From Microcosmobacter sp040493455 (GTDB lineage: Bacteria; Bacteroidota; Bacteroidia; Flavobacteriales; Flavobacteriaceae), in the NCBI RefSeq assembly GCF_040493455.1, contig NZ_JANFDA010000004.1, positions 124,001-188,000 on the forward strand: 64,000 bases of DNA, read 5' to 3'. The notes beneath the pieces are model-generated. The model made no database searches. It was not told where the DNA came from and was given only the letters and a program-made list of their open reading frames with translations. A program made the translations under genes and the position numbers. Position 1 is the stretch's first letter. Every line of letters begins with the position of its first letter. This document shows positions 6,703 to 16,172 of this stretch, in pieces.

Positions 6703-8055
6703 ATGCTAAATATTTCTAACAATCATTTACATAAAAAGGTTTCATTAAAAAGATTCGAATCTGGCAAAATAATGCTCGAAAAGAGTTACGGAAAAAGCTT
6801 CAGAAAGTTTCTTCTAGCAGCTTCAATCATTCTTATCATAGTTATGTTTTTACCATGGACGCAAAACATAACTGGGAAAGGATTAGTAACCACATTAACA
6901 CCAGATCAACGACCGCAAACTATTCAGTCTCAAATTCCAGGACGTATTGAGCAATGGTATGTAAGAGAAGGTGATTTTGTAAAAAAAGGTGATACCATTC
7001 TTCGTATTTCTGAAATAAAGAGTGATTATTTTGATGATAAATTGGTTGAAAGAACTGGAGATCAAATCAAAGCAAAATCGTCTTCCGTAGAAGCTTATAG
7101 AAATAAAGTTGAAGCGAAGAAAACTCAAATCGCTGCACTCAAAAACGAGCAGGTTCTAAAAACCAAACAAGCTCAAAATAAGCTTAGACAATCTAAACTA
7201 AAAGTACAGAGCGATAGCATTGATCTCGAAGCTGCCAAAACCAATAAAAGCATTGCAGAAACACAATACAATCGTATTTTGGATTTGCAAAAGGATGGCT
7301 TTATGGCTGTAAAAGATGTTGAAGCAAAACGCCTCAAACTACAAGAAACCCAAGCGAAGCTTATATCTCAAGAGAACAAATACATTGCGAGTCAGAATGA
7401 TGTTATAAACGCAGAAATTGAGCTCTCTAGAATCAATGCAGAATATATTGACAAAATATCTAAAACTCAAAGCGAATTACTTACTGCGCAATCCTCGGGC
7501 TTTGATGCCGAAGCACAAGTCACAAAGCTCGAGAATGAGTTTACAAATTATCAACGCAGAAGTGATTTACTACACATAGTAGCACCACAAAATGGTTTTA
7601 TTAATAAAGCTATAGTTGGCGGAATCGGAGAAGCTTTCAAAGAAGGGCAAGCTTTGGTAGGCATCATGCCAGCAAATTATGATCTCGCAGTAGAGACTTT
7701 TGTAGATCCTATTGACTTACCTCTTGTTCATATTGGCGAACAAGTTAGGGTACAATTCGATGGTTGGCCAGCTATTGTGTTTTCTGGATGGCCAAATGTT
7801 AGCTATGGTACTTATGGTGCCAAAGTTGTTGCCATCGAAAATTTTATTAGTTCTAATGGCAAGTATCGTATTCTCTTAGCACCAGACAATAATGATCAGG
7901 AGTGGCCTGAGGCACTTAGAGTAGGCTCTGGAGCCAAAACCATTGCCCTATTGGAAGATGTTCCGATTTGGTTTGAGCTATGGCGAAAACTCAACGGCTT
8001 CCCACCCAACTATTATCAACCCGAAACAGCAACTGCAACCAAGTCTAAAAAGTAA
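6703..8055 (+). CDS. HlyD-family periplasmic adaptor (membrane fusion) protein
   Basis: 450 aa. One membrane helix lies at about residues 35-51, followed by a lipoyl-like half-motif (IPGRIEQWYVREGDFVKKGD, about 79-98). A long coiled coil rich in K, Q and E runs from about 110 to 270, then a second lipoyl/beta-barrel part (IVAPQNGFINKAIVGGIGEA) and a C-terminal barrel. In the family these proteins link an inner-membrane transporter to a TolC channel. Its stop codon overlaps the ATG of the TolC gene (TAATG). The length fits type I secretion adaptors. Confidence 0.9.
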   Translation: MLNISNNHLHKKVSLKRFESGKIMLEKSYGKSFRKFLLAASIILIIVMFLPWTQNITGKGLVTTLTPDQRPQTIQSQIPGRIEQWYVREGDFVKKGDTILRISEIKSDYFDDKLVERTGDQIKAKSSSVEAYRNKVEAKKTQIAALKNEQVLKTKQAQNKLRQSKLKVQSDSIDLEAAKTNKSIAETQYNRILDLQKDGFMAVKDVEAKRLKLQETQAKLISQENKYIASQNDVINAEIELSRINAEYIDKISKTQSELLTAQSSGFDAEAQVTKLENEFTNYQRRSDLLHIVAPQNGFINKAIVGGIGEAFKEGQALVGIMPANYDLAVETFVDPIDLPLVHIGEQVRVQFDGWPAIVFSGWPNVSYGTYGAKVVAIENFISSNGKYRILLAPDNNDQEWPEALRVGSGAKTIALLEDVPIWFELWRKLNGFPPNYYQPETATATKSKK

Positions 8056-9446
8056 TGAAGCGTTTAATCTTATACATAGTAATGCTTTCATGTAGCCTTT
8101 TGTCTTCGCAAGAGTTAACAAACACATTGACTCTTGAAGAGTATCTCGGCTATGTAAAAACCTTTCATCCATTAGTAAAACAAGCTAATCTTGTAGTTAC
8201 AGAAGGCGAAGCAAAACTCTTGAAATCCAGAGGTGCTTTCGATCCTAAGATTGATGTGGATTATGACCGAAAGAAATTTAAGAACACAGAATATTTTGAC
8301 AAACTAAATACAACATTCAAAATCCCTACTTGGTTTGGAATCGAAATTAAAGGTCAGCTCGAACAAAATGAAGGCGTCTTTTTAAATCCCGAAGCCGATG
8401 TGCCATTAGACGGTTTATATAATGTTGGTGTATCAATTCCTGTAGCTAGAGGATTACTCATCAATGAAAGAATGGCCGTTTTGAAGCAATCCAAATTGTT
8501 CTTGAACCAGAGTAAAGAAGACAGAAAACTCTTAGTCAATGATATTCTCTTTCAGGCCACAAAAGCTTATTTCAATTGGTTGCGCTATTATAATGAAAGA
8601 GAAGTATACAGAACTTTTCTAGACAATGCTTCGATTCGATTCAATGGAATAAAACGAAATTTTGAAACTGGACAATCAGCCGCTATTGATACCACTGAAG
8701 CCAGAATTGCACTCAATAGCCGAAAATTAAGCTTAGAAAATGCAAAGTTAAAACTAGTCAAAGCACAGCTAAACCTATCTAATTTCCTATGGATTCAAGA
8801 TACACCAGTAGAATTAACCGACGATGTGATTCCAGATGCAAATACACAGAGTGTTATTGATGAGTCTCTAGGACTTGCATCATCTAACCTTACTGGGTTT
8901 GACATTAATGCGCACCCAAAACTACAATCTCTTAATTATAAATATGAAGGTCTCAAAGTAGAGCGTCGGCTCAATAGAAATAGTCTATTACCAAGAGTAG
9001 ATCTTGAGTATAATTTTCTATCTGAAACTCCAGAAATTGCAAATTCCTTCAACACTGCAAATTATAAAGCAGGAGTTAATATCTCTTTTCCATTATTTTT
9101 AAGAAAAGAACGTGGGAATTTAAAGTTAGCTAACGCTAAGATGCAAGCCACCGAATTTGAAATCGATGCCACCAGAATAAGTTTGAATAATAAAATTAAT
9201 AGCATAAACCAAGAAATTGAGTCCTATGCTATTCAATCAGACTTAACTACTGAAATTGTTTCAGACTATCAAAGACTTTTAACAGCTGAGGAACGCAAAT
9301 TCACTGTTGGTGAAAGTTCCTTGTTCTTAATCAATTCAAGAGAGTCCAAACTTATAGAGTCCAGACTAAAGCTTATCGATATTAATAATAAGTTATTTAA
9401 TGCCAAGGCAAGCTTGTTTAATAACCTAATTTTTGAAAATTTATAA
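8055..9446 (+). CDS. TolC-family outer membrane efflux protein
   Basis: 463 aa. A signal peptide (MKRLILYIVMLSCSLLSSQ) precedes a 'LTLEEYLGYVKTFHPLVKQA' start typical of the OEP domain. Two internal OEP repeats of coiled coil are visible (about 30-240 and 270-455), with the second ending in 'VGESSLFLINSRESKLIESR', a hallmark of TolC proteins. It forms the outer-membrane duct of the export system encoded by the two preceding genes. It is the last gene of the operon. Confidence 0.9.
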   Translation: MKRLILYIVMLSCSLLSSQELTNTLTLEEYLGYVKTFHPLVKQANLVVTEGEAKLLKSRGAFDPKIDVDYDRKKFKNTEYFDKLNTTFKIPTWFGIEIKGQLEQNEGVFLNPEADVPLDGLYNVGVSIPVARGLLINERMAVLKQSKLFLNQSKEDRKLLVNDILFQATKAYFNWLRYYNEREVYRTFLDNASIRFNGIKRNFETGQSAAIDTTEARIALNSRKLSLENAKLKLVKAQLNLSNFLWIQDTPVELTDDVIPDANTQSVIDESLGLASSNLTGFDINAHPKLQSLNYKYEGLKVERRLNRNSLLPRVDLEYNFLSETPEIANSFNTANYKAGVNISFPLFLRKERGNLKLANAKMQATEFEIDATRISLNNKINSINQEIESYAIQSDLTTEIVSDYQRLLTAEERKFTVGESSLFLINSRESKLIESRLKLIDINNKLFNAKASLFNNLIFENL

Positions 9447-9480
9447 CATGTCAAATTTTCCCTTAATAAGGCTAAAAAGC

Positions 9481-9519
9481 TCCAATATTGGAATTGCTAA
9501 TTTTTTTATCCTATTTTTG
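9481..9519 (+). promoter_or_regulatory. Promoter region of the ECF sigma gene, with 12-bp palindrome
   Basis: A TATTTTTG -7 element lies at 9512-9519. A TTG at 9488-9490 is 21 bases upstream of it and is embedded in the perfect palindrome TCCAATATTGGA (9481-9492). The ATG follows at 9542. The palindrome over the -33 element could be an operator. Confidence 0.45.
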
Positions 9520-9541
9520 AAGGGATTTTACGCTAACATTT

Positions 9542-10096
9542 ATGGCCAACCATCAAATAGAACCAAATAAGTGGATAGAGCGTTACAGCGACTATCTCTT
9601 TAATTACACCATCTCTAGAGTCAATGATAGAGACATGGCGCAAGATTTGGTGCAAGACACTTTTCTTGCTGGTCTTAAATCGATGGCTAATTTTAAGGGA
9701 GAGGCTAGTGAAAGGACGTGGCTAATCTCAATCTTGAAACGAAAAATCATAGATTATTATCGTAAAATCAATTCTAATAAAGGTAAAGCCGAAGTAAGGA
9801 TGTCTTATAATAGCGACTCCGAAACCGAAGGCGATTGGCTTGAAGAACGTGTTGCAGACCCTTTTGACAAAACGGCCGAAGACACTATAGAAAACTCTGA
9901 ACTAGGCATGGCTATTCACGATTGTATAGGCAAACTACCAGAAAAACAAGCTACAGTTTTTAAGATGAAAACTTTATTAGGCTATGAAACAGAAGCAATT
10001 TGTAATGAATTAGATATTACTGCGTCTAACCTTTGGGTTATCATCCATAGAGCAAGAACTGCTATGGCGGATTGCCTTGAGAAAAATTGGTTTTAA
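9542..10096 (+). CDS. RNA polymerase sigma-70 factor, ECF subfamily
   Basis: 184 aa. Region 2 (about 15-85) contains 'DMAQDLVQDTFLAGL', the ECF core-binding helix, and 'ERTWLISILKRKIIDYYR' for -10 recognition. Region 4 (about 125-180) has 'LPEKQATVFKMKTLLGYETE' and 'NLWVIIHRARTAMADCL'. It is a classic two-domain ECF sigma without a C-terminal extension. A small possible anti-sigma gene follows 2 bases after its stop. The regulon cannot be inferred from the window. Confidence 0.9.
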   Translation: MANHQIEPNKWIERYSDYLFNYTISRVNDRDMAQDLVQDTFLAGLKSMANFKGEASERTWLISILKRKIIDYYRKINSNKGKAEVRMSYNSDSETEGDWLEERVADPFDKTAEDTIENSELGMAIHDCIGKLPEKQATVFKMKTLLGYETEAICNELDITASNLWVIIHRARTAMADCLEKNWF

Positions 10097-10098
10097 TA

Positions 10099-10353
10099 AT
10101 GGAGAAACGCTTTTTATTCATAAGCTGTGAAGAGGCTAAACATATATGCGATAAGTCGCAATATAATGAGGCTACTACTTGGGAAAAGATTAAATTAAAT
10201 ATTCGTCTATCCTGGTGTAGGGTGACTCGTGCATACTTTAAACGTAATACTAAACTCACTGAGGTTGTTAATGCATCTAAAGCAGATTGCCTTAAGCCAA
10301 ATGAGCGTGAAGCAATGGAGCTAAAATTCAAAGAAGAATTAGCCAAACACTAG
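10099..10353 (+). CDS. Small zf-HC2-like protein, possible anti-sigma factor
   Basis: 84 aa from the ATG at 10099. It has the layout of short Bacteroidota anti-sigma proteins ('SCEEAKHICDKSQ...WEKIKLNIRLSWCRVTRAY'), but the zinc site looks degraded: the histidine expected before SWC is Arg, and the second Cys of the CxxC pair is Thr. It begins 2 bases after the ECF sigma stop, which supports a sigma/anti-sigma pairing. Its last 15 bases overlap the convergent UbiA-like gene. Function is inferred from context and weak similarity. Confidence 0.6.
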   Translation: MEKRFLFISCEEAKHICDKSQYNEATTWEKIKLNIRLSWCRVTRAYFKRNTKLTEVVNASKADCLKPNEREAMELKFKEELAKH

Positions 10354-11175
10354 CAGCATAACTAACCACCATATTGGGATACTCTCTACCCAAAACGCGC
10401 TGTAATACTTTCCCTGTCCTGTTTTAGAAAACACTAAAAACAATAATGTGATGCATGTTGTTACTAAGACAATTGCGGCACTGTTGGCGTTAAGACCTGT
10501 TTTAAAAAATTCGATAAAATAAAATACAATCAAGAGTAGTACCCCTAAAGTCTTGGTTTCTTTTACACCAATTTGTTGAGGCAATGTAGCTAGTTTCAAA
10601 CTATCATACTTAAGATCTCTGATTTCAAAGGGAAGCATTAATACAATGACTAGTAAAAAGCGCTGAATCAAAGTCAAAATAACATCAGTAGTAAATAAAC
10701 CAGCATCATTATTAATCAAAGGAATGCACACAGTCACACCAGCCCAGACCAAAGCAATCACATAAATTTTCAGCCCGCTGATACTTCTTAAATTCTGTTG
10801 ATTGTCCAAAAATATTTTTTTCGGCAAAAAAGGTATGGCGTACAAAAATGTAATAACTCCGAAACCTGCGAGATATCCTAAAGTTCGTAATTCCAATTGA
10901 AAGGCATAGTAGCATAGTAACAGAAAACAAATTGCAGAAAAAACCTGAATTACTTTCAGCCAATTTGCCAGACTTCGATGATGAAACTTAGCAAGTCCAA
11001 AATACTTGATGAAATTGTAACCAGTAATCGTTGCGAAAAAGATGAAATACAATACATTTTCGTCATACCCTAACCCAAACTCTTTCAACGTAATCCATGC
11101 CAAAGCATATACTGCTAAAGCTACATGTATACTAGCATTTAGATAAAAATCGAAAACCTGTTTTAAGTAACGCAC
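10339..11175 (-). CDS. UbiA-like polytopic membrane protein
   Basis: 278 aa with about eight membrane helices. A segment 'LPFEIRDLKYDSLKLATLPQ' matches the second aspartate-rich loop of UbiA prenyltransferases (ExRDxxxD), while the first NxxxD-type motif is not obvious ('GYNFIKYFGLAKFHH'). It may be a divergent prenyltransferase or a non-catalytic relative. It runs against the sigma cluster and is divergent from gcvP, with 119 bases between them. Confidence 0.65.
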   Translation of the reverse strand: MRYLKQVFDFYLNASIHVALAVYALAWITLKEFGLGYDENVLYFIFFATITGYNFIKYFGLAKFHHRSLANWLKVIQVFSAICFLLLCYYAFQLELRTLGYLAGFGVITFLYAIPFLPKKIFLDNQQNLRSISGLKIYVIALVWAGVTVCIPLINNDAGLFTTDVILTLIQRFLLVIVLMLPFEIRDLKYDSLKLATLPQQIGVKETKTLGVLLLIVFYFIEFFKTGLNANSAAIVLVTTCITLLFLVFSKTGQGKYYSAFWVESIPIWWLVMLLVFG

Positions 11176-11261
11176 CTTACAAAAATAACCAAAGTGTTAA
11201 TAACCCATTTATTTCGTTAAAAACTTAGATTCTCGTTAACAAAAAAACGTGACTTATTCCG

Positions 11262-11269
11262 TATTTTTG
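11262..11269 (+). promoter_or_regulatory. -7 element of the gcvP promoter
   Basis: TATTTTTG matches TAnnTTTG and lies 25 bases before the gcvP ATG. No clear -33 TTTG was found at the usual distance, so only the -7 box is claimed. Confidence 0.45.
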
Positions 11270-11294
11270 CACTTCGTAAAACAACTAGATCTTA

Positions 11295-14141
11295 ATGAAC
11301 ACAACTTCTTTTGCACTCCGTCACATAGGTCCCAGAGAATCGAATCAAAAAGCAATGCTGAAAACCATTGGTGTAGACTCTCTAGAACAACTTATCTACG
11401 AAACCGTTCCAGATGATATTCTTCTTAAAGAAGGTCTAAATTTGGATGAAGCAATGAGTGAGCAGGAATACCTAGTTCACATCAACGAGTTATCAAAAAA
11501 GAACAAAGTCTTTAAAACATATATTGGTCTTGGATATCACCCAACCATTCTGCCAGCTGTTATTCAAAGAAACATTTTAGAAAATCCAGGATGGTATACA
11601 GCATACACACCTTACCAAGCTGAGATTGCTCAAGGACGTCTAGAAGCTCTGCTCAATTTCCAAACTATGGTAACCGACCTTACTGGGATGGAAATCGCTA
11701 ATGCATCTTTACTAGATGAAAGTACTGCTGCAGCCGAAGCAATGAGTTTATTATTTGCTGTTAGGGAGCGTGCTCAGAAAAAAGAAGGTATCAACAAGTT
11801 TTTCGTTTCAGAGCATATTTTACCACAAACGCTGTCTGTCTTAAAAACTCGAGCTATTCCTATTGGCATAGAATTAGTAGTTGGTGATGAGGATAGTTTT
11901 GAATTTTCTTCTGAGTATTTTGGAGCCATGCTACAATATCCAGGTAAGCATGGTCAAATTACAGACATTAAAAGTTTCATTGAGAAAGCGAAAGATGCTG
12001 GAATAAAAACTGCTGTAGCTGCTGATATATTGAGCTTAGTAATGCTTGAAGCTCCAGGTCAGTTTGGTGCTGATGTTGTTGTTGGTACGACGCAACGATT
12101 CGGAATTCCGATGGGTTATGGAGGTCCTCACGCAGGATATTTTGCCACAAAAGAAGCTTATAAACGAGACATTCCCGGAAGAATCATTGGTGTTACCAAA
12201 GACATGAATGGTGGTCGTGCGCTACGTATGGCACTACAGACTAGAGAACAGCACATCAAGAGAGACAGAGCTACTTCAAACATTTGTACAGCACAAGTAT
12301 TATTGGCTGTGATGGCAGGAATGTATGCAGTGTATCATGGCCCTGGGGGATTAAAATATATAGCTAATGGAGTTCATGCAAAAGCAAAAGCTCTTGCCAG
12401 CAGTATAGAAGCTCTAGGCTTTGAACAACTAAATAGTAGTTACTTCGATACCATTGCTATCAAAGTCAATGCTAAGAAATTGAAAAAAGCTGCCGAAAAA
12501 CGTAAAAACAATTTTAATTACATAGATGACGAAACCGTTTCTATCTCATTGAATGAAACGACTTCTGATAAAGATTTAGAATACATACTCAAGATATTCT
12601 CAAAATTATCTGATAAAGATTCTTCAACATTAGAAGGAAATATTAAGAATGTTATTCCTGAAAGCTTAGGACGTAAAACCGAGTTTTTAACTCTAGATGT
12701 TTTCAATTCGTATCATTCAGAAACTGAATTGATGCGCTACATCAAGAAGCTAGAACGAAAAGATTTAGCTTTAAACCATTCCATGATTTCTTTAGGGTCT
12801 TGTACCATGAAATTGAATGCTGCTGCAGAAATGCTTCCGTTAAGCATGTTCAAATGGGGAAATATTCACCCATTTGCACCAAAAGAACAAGCTAAAGGCT
12901 ATCAAATCATTCTGAAAGAACTAGAAGATCAACTTACAGAAATTACAGGTTTTGCAGCGACGTCTTTGCAACCAAACTCTGGTGCGCAAGGAGAATTTGC
13001 TGGACTAATGGTTATTAGAGCTTATCATGAGTCTCGCGGTGATCATCATCGAAACATTTGCTTAATTCCTTCATCTGCTCATGGTACCAATCCAGCAAGT
13101 GCAGTTATGGCAGGAATGAAAGTTGTTGTGACTAAATCAACAGAAGAAGGTAATATTGATGTAGAAGACTTACGTGAAAAAGCAGAATTGCATAAGGACA
13201 ATTTAGCTGCCTTAATGGTGACTTATCCTTCTACGCACGGTGTTTATGAATCTGCCATTAAAGAAATTACGCAAATTATCCACGACAATGGTGGTCAGGT
13301 TTATATGGATGGTGCTAATATGAATGCTCAAGTCGGACTAACCAATCCTGGAGCTATTGGTGCAGATGTATGTCACCTCAACTTACACAAAACCTTTGCA
13401 ATTCCGCATGGTGGTGGTGGCCCAGGTGTAGGACCAATATGTGTCGCTGAACAATTAAAGCCGTTCTTACCTGGAAACCCAGTTGTAAAAACAGGAGGCA
13501 AAGAAGCTATTACTGCGATTTCAGCTGCTCCATTTGGCTCAGCATTAGCATGTTTGATTTCGTATGGCTACATCAAAATGCTTGGTGCAGATGGATTGAA
13601 GAAATCTACAGAAATTGCTATCCTAAATGCCAACTATCTTAAGTCAAGATTACAAGGTAGCTTTGATACGCTTTATTCTGGTGAGATGGGAAGAGCTGCT
13701 CACGAGATGATTGTGGATTGCAGACCTTTTAAAGCCAATGGTATTGAGGTAGTCGATATTGCTAAACGTCTTATGGACTATGGTTTTCATGCACCAACTG
13801 TGTCTTTCCCTGTTGCTGGAACCATGATGATTGAACCTACGGAAAGTGAAAGTAAGCAAGAAATTGATAGATTTTGTGATGCCATGATGTCCATCAGAAA
13901 AGAAATAGACAATACCTCTAAAGAAGACCCTAACAATCCTTTAAAGAATGCACCTCATACCGAAGAGATGCTAACCAGTGATGAATGGTTGTTACCTTAT
14001 TCTAGACAAGAAGCTGCATTTCCTTTAGAGTATGTTAAAGACAATAAATTCTGGCCAAGCGTACGACGTGTAGATGATGCTTACGGTGATCGCAATTTAA
14101 TTTGTACTTGTGCTCCTATTGAAGAGTACATGGAAGTTTAG
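11295..14141 (+). CDS. gcvP: Glycine dehydrogenase (aminomethyl-transferring), glycine cleavage P protein
   Basis: 948 aa, the full length of the single-chain P protein. It decarboxylates glycine with pyridoxal phosphate and passes the aminomethyl group to the lipoyl H protein. The N-terminal half contains 'GLGYHPTILPAVIQRNILEN' and 'YTPYQAEIAQGRLEALLNFQ'; the C-terminal half holds the PLP lysine in 'LNLHKTFAIPHGGGGPGVGP' (about residue 699). It is a monocistronic gene followed by its own terminator. The T, H and L subunits are not in this window. Confidence 0.98.
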   Translation: MNTTSFALRHIGPRESNQKAMLKTIGVDSLEQLIYETVPDDILLKEGLNLDEAMSEQEYLVHINELSKKNKVFKTYIGLGYHPTILPAVIQRNILENPGWYTAYTPYQAEIAQGRLEALLNFQTMVTDLTGMEIANASLLDESTAAAEAMSLLFAVRERAQKKEGINKFFVSEHILPQTLSVLKTRAIPIGIELVVGDEDSFEFSSEYFGAMLQYPGKHGQITDIKSFIEKAKDAGIKTAVAADILSLVMLEAPGQFGADVVVGTTQRFGIPMGYGGPHAGYFATKEAYKRDIPGRIIGVTKDMNGGRALRMALQTREQHIKRDRATSNICTAQVLLAVMAGMYAVYHGPGGLKYIANGVHAKAKALASSIEALGFEQLNSSYFDTIAIKVNAKKLKKAAEKRKNNFNYIDDETVSISLNETTSDKDLEYILKIFSKLSDKDSSTLEGNIKNVIPESLGRKTEFLTLDVFNSYHSETELMRYIKKLERKDLALNHSMISLGSCTMKLNAAAEMLPLSMFKWGNIHPFAPKEQAKGYQIILKELEDQLTEITGFAATSLQPNSGAQGEFAGLMVIRAYHESRGDHHRNICLIPSSAHGTNPASAVMAGMKVVVTKSTEEGNIDVEDLREKAELHKDNLAALMVTYPSTHGVYESAIKEITQIIHDNGGQVYMDGANMNAQVGLTNPGAIGADVCHLNLHKTFAIPHGGGGPGVGPICVAEQLKPFLPGNPVVKTGGKEAITAISAAPFGSALACLISYGYIKMLGADGLKKSTEIAILNANYLKSRLQGSFDTLYSGEMGRAAHEMIVDCRPFKANGIEVVDIAKRLMDYGFHAPTVSFPVAGTMMIEPTESESKQEIDRFCDAMMSIRKEIDNTSKEDPNNPLKNAPHTEEMLTSDEWLLPYSRQEAAFPLEYVKDNKFWPSVRRVDDAYGDRNLICTCAPIEEYMEV

Positions 14142-14161
14142 GCAAAAAAGACATTCTTAAT

Positions 14162-14193
14162 AAAAAAACACTCAGAGTATTGGGTGTTTTTTT
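14162..14193 (+). terminator. Intrinsic terminator of gcvP
   Basis: AAACACTC pairs with GGGTGTTT (one G-T wobble) across an 8-base loop and ends in seven or more T residues, 20 bases after the gcvP stop codon. Confidence 0.75.
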
Positions 14194-14280
14194 GTGTTTT
14201 TTCCATTATTATCCGTTTTTATTACATTTTTCATAAAAATTTCACTTTAATCCATTGAAAAACAATAATAAGAAATGGAA

Positions 14281-14313
14281 TTAGTTAGTTTTGAAAGACC
14301 AACCGCTAACTAA
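14281..14313. promoter_or_regulatory. Inverted repeat at the KAS III promoter
   Basis: TTAGTTAG (14281-14288) and CTAACTAA (14306-14313) are perfect inverted copies separated by 17 bases. A TAGTTTTG -7-like box (14286-14293) overlaps the left arm and the ATG is at 14324. It could be an operator or a hairpin in the 5' leader. No -33 box was found at a normal distance. Confidence 0.4.
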
Positions 14314-14323
14314 AACTTTTGTT

Positions 14324-15385
14324 ATGGCCATAAAAATCACTGGTTCAGGCAGCTACATCCCAAGTAGTGTAGAAAAAAACGAAGACTTTCAGCAGCATAA
14401 TTTCTTAGCCTCTGATGGCATCCCGTTTAAACATGAAAATACAGTTATCATTGAGAAGTTCAAAGCCATTACAGGAATTGGTGAACGACGCTATGCGCTA
14501 AACCATCTAAATGCTTCTGATCTTGGCTTTTTTGCAGCAGAAAAAGCTATCGATGATGCCAACATCGACCCAGAGACTATCGATTATATTATTGTTGCTC
14601 ACAATTTTGGAGATGTAAAACACAATACTATTCAAAGTGATATTTTGCCTGCTCTTGCATCTAGAATTAAGCACAGTCTTAGAATAAAAAACCCTAAGTG
14701 TGTGGCTTACGATATCTTGTTTGGCTGCCCAGGCTGGGTAGAAGGTGTTATTCAAGCTAAAGCATTTATTAAAGCCGGAATGGCTAAACGATGTTTAGTT
14801 ATTGGTGCTGAAACATTGTCTAGAGTTGTGGACAAGCACGACAGAGATTCTATGATTTTTTCTGACGGTGCTGGAGCAACAATTGTGGAACTCGATGAAA
14901 ACGCCGAAGGTGGAATTCTTGCACACGAGAGTGCTAGTTTCACTTATGATGAAGCTTACTATCTATACTTTGGAAATTCAAATAATAAAACACTTTGTCC
15001 AGATACACGCTACATCAAAATGGATGGTCGCAAAATCTATGAGTTTGCTTTAACTAATGTTCCTCAAGCAATGAAAACTTGCTTAGACAATAGCGGTGTA
15101 GACATTTCCGAAGTAAAAAAGATATTCATCCATCAAGCCAATGAAAAAATGGATGAAGCTATTCTAAAACGTTTTTACCGTTTGTACAGAGCAGAAATCC
15201 CAGAAGGTATTATGCCGATGAGTATTCAAAAATTTGGTAATAGTTCTGTTGCTACGGTTCCGACACTTTTCGATTTGGTAAAAAACAATAAACTAGACAA
15301 TCATTCCCTTTCCAAAGGTGATGTTATTATCTTTGCAAGCGTAGGTGCTGGTATGCACATTAATGCGATTGTTTATAGATATTAA
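14324..15385 (+). CDS. 3-oxoacyl-ACP synthase III-like (KAS III) thiolase-fold enzyme
   Basis: 353 aa from the ATG at 14324; a TTG further upstream lies inside the proposed promoter and is not used. The catalytic triad is visible: Cys135 (DILFGCPGWVEG), His270 (IFIHQAN) and an Asn in 'KFGNSSVAT' near residue 305. These enzymes condense an acyl-CoA with malonyl-ACP or a related unit. The central sequence differs from housekeeping FabH, so a side role is likely (for example OleA-like, or a priming enzyme for special lipids). proC starts two bases after its stop codon. Confidence 0.85.
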   Translation: MAIKITGSGSYIPSSVEKNEDFQQHNFLASDGIPFKHENTVIIEKFKAITGIGERRYALNHLNASDLGFFAAEKAIDDANIDPETIDYIIVAHNFGDVKHNTIQSDILPALASRIKHSLRIKNPKCVAYDILFGCPGWVEGVIQAKAFIKAGMAKRCLVIGAETLSRVVDKHDRDSMIFSDGAGATIVELDENAEGGILAHESASFTYDEAYYLYFGNSNNKTLCPDTRYIKMDGRKIYEFALTNVPQAMKTCLDNSGVDISEVKKIFIHQANEKMDEAILKRFYRLYRAEIPEGIMPMSIQKFGNSSVATVPTLFDLVKNNKLDNHSLSKGDVIIFASVGAGMHINAIVYRY

Positions 15386-15386
15386 T

Positions 15387-16172
15387 ATGACAAAAAAAAT
15401 AGCCATTATTGGTGGAGGCAATCTAGGCAAGTCTATTGCTAATGGACTTCTTGCTAATAATTTTGAAGCCTCTAATCTTACTGTAACACGAAATAAGGTT
15501 GAATTACTAAGCGATTTGGCTGCTAAAAACGTCAATGTCTCCAATGACAATCTAGGCGCAGTTAAGCAATCTAATATTATTATTATTGCTGTAAAGCCTT
15601 ATAAAATTGCTGAAATCTTAGAATCGGTTAAAGATGAAATTAACTCGAATAAAATTCTGATTTCTGTCGTCAGTGATTTTACTATTGAAGCTATGGAGCG
15701 TTACCTGTCTGAAAAGCCAGTAATTTTCAGAGCGATGCCAAATACTGCCTCCTCTGTAAACGAATCTATAACCTGCATTGCTTCTCAAAATGCTTCAGAA
15801 GAAGACATAAAAGAAGTTTCAACAATATTCAATGCTCTAGGAGAAACTATCCTCATTAATGAACAACTCATGGATGCTGCTACAGTACTTGGCGCTTGTG
15901 GTATTGCCTATGTTCTTAGATTTATTAGAGCTATGATACAAGGTGGTATTGAAATAGGTTTTGATGCTAAAACAGCGACCAAAATAGCGACACAAACTGT
16001 AAAAGGTGCCAGTGAGTTATTATTGCAAGGCGGCAATCACCCTGAAGCTGAAATCGATAAGGTAACTACACCAAGAGGTTGTACTATTGCTGGGCTCAAT
16101 GAAATGGAGCATAGAGGGTTTAGCTCCGCACTCATCAAAGGTGTTAAAACCTCGTATGATAAAATAGCATAG
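15387..16172 (+). CDS. proC: Pyrroline-5-carboxylate reductase
   Basis: 261 aa from the ATG at 15387. It catalyses the last step of proline synthesis with NAD(P)H. The N-terminal Rossmann loop is 'IAIIGGGNLGKSIANGL', the middle has 'VIFRAMPNTASSVNESIT', and the C-terminus has the family signature 'VTTPRGCTIAGLNEMEHRGF'. The methyltransferase gene begins on the very next base after its stop. The association with the KAS III gene is probably just co-transcription. Confidence 0.93.
   Translation: MTKKIAIIGGGNLGKSIANGLLANNFEASNLTVTRNKVELLSDLAAKNVNVSNDNLGAVKQSNIIIIAVKPYKIAEILESVKDEINSNKILISVVSDFTIEAMERYLSEKPVIFRAMPNTASSVNESITCIASQNASEEDIKEVSTIFNALGETILINEQLMDAATVLGACGIAYVLRFIRAMIQGGIEIGFDAKTATKIATQTVKGASELLLQGGNHPEAEIDKVTTPRGCTIAGLNEMEHRGFSSALIKGVKTSYDKIA

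Noticed and set aside
14291..14323. TTG start extending the KAS III-like protein by 11 residues
   Set aside because: The TTG lies within the -7-like box and inside the inverted repeat; the ATG at 14324 begins directly before the conserved thiolase N-terminus.
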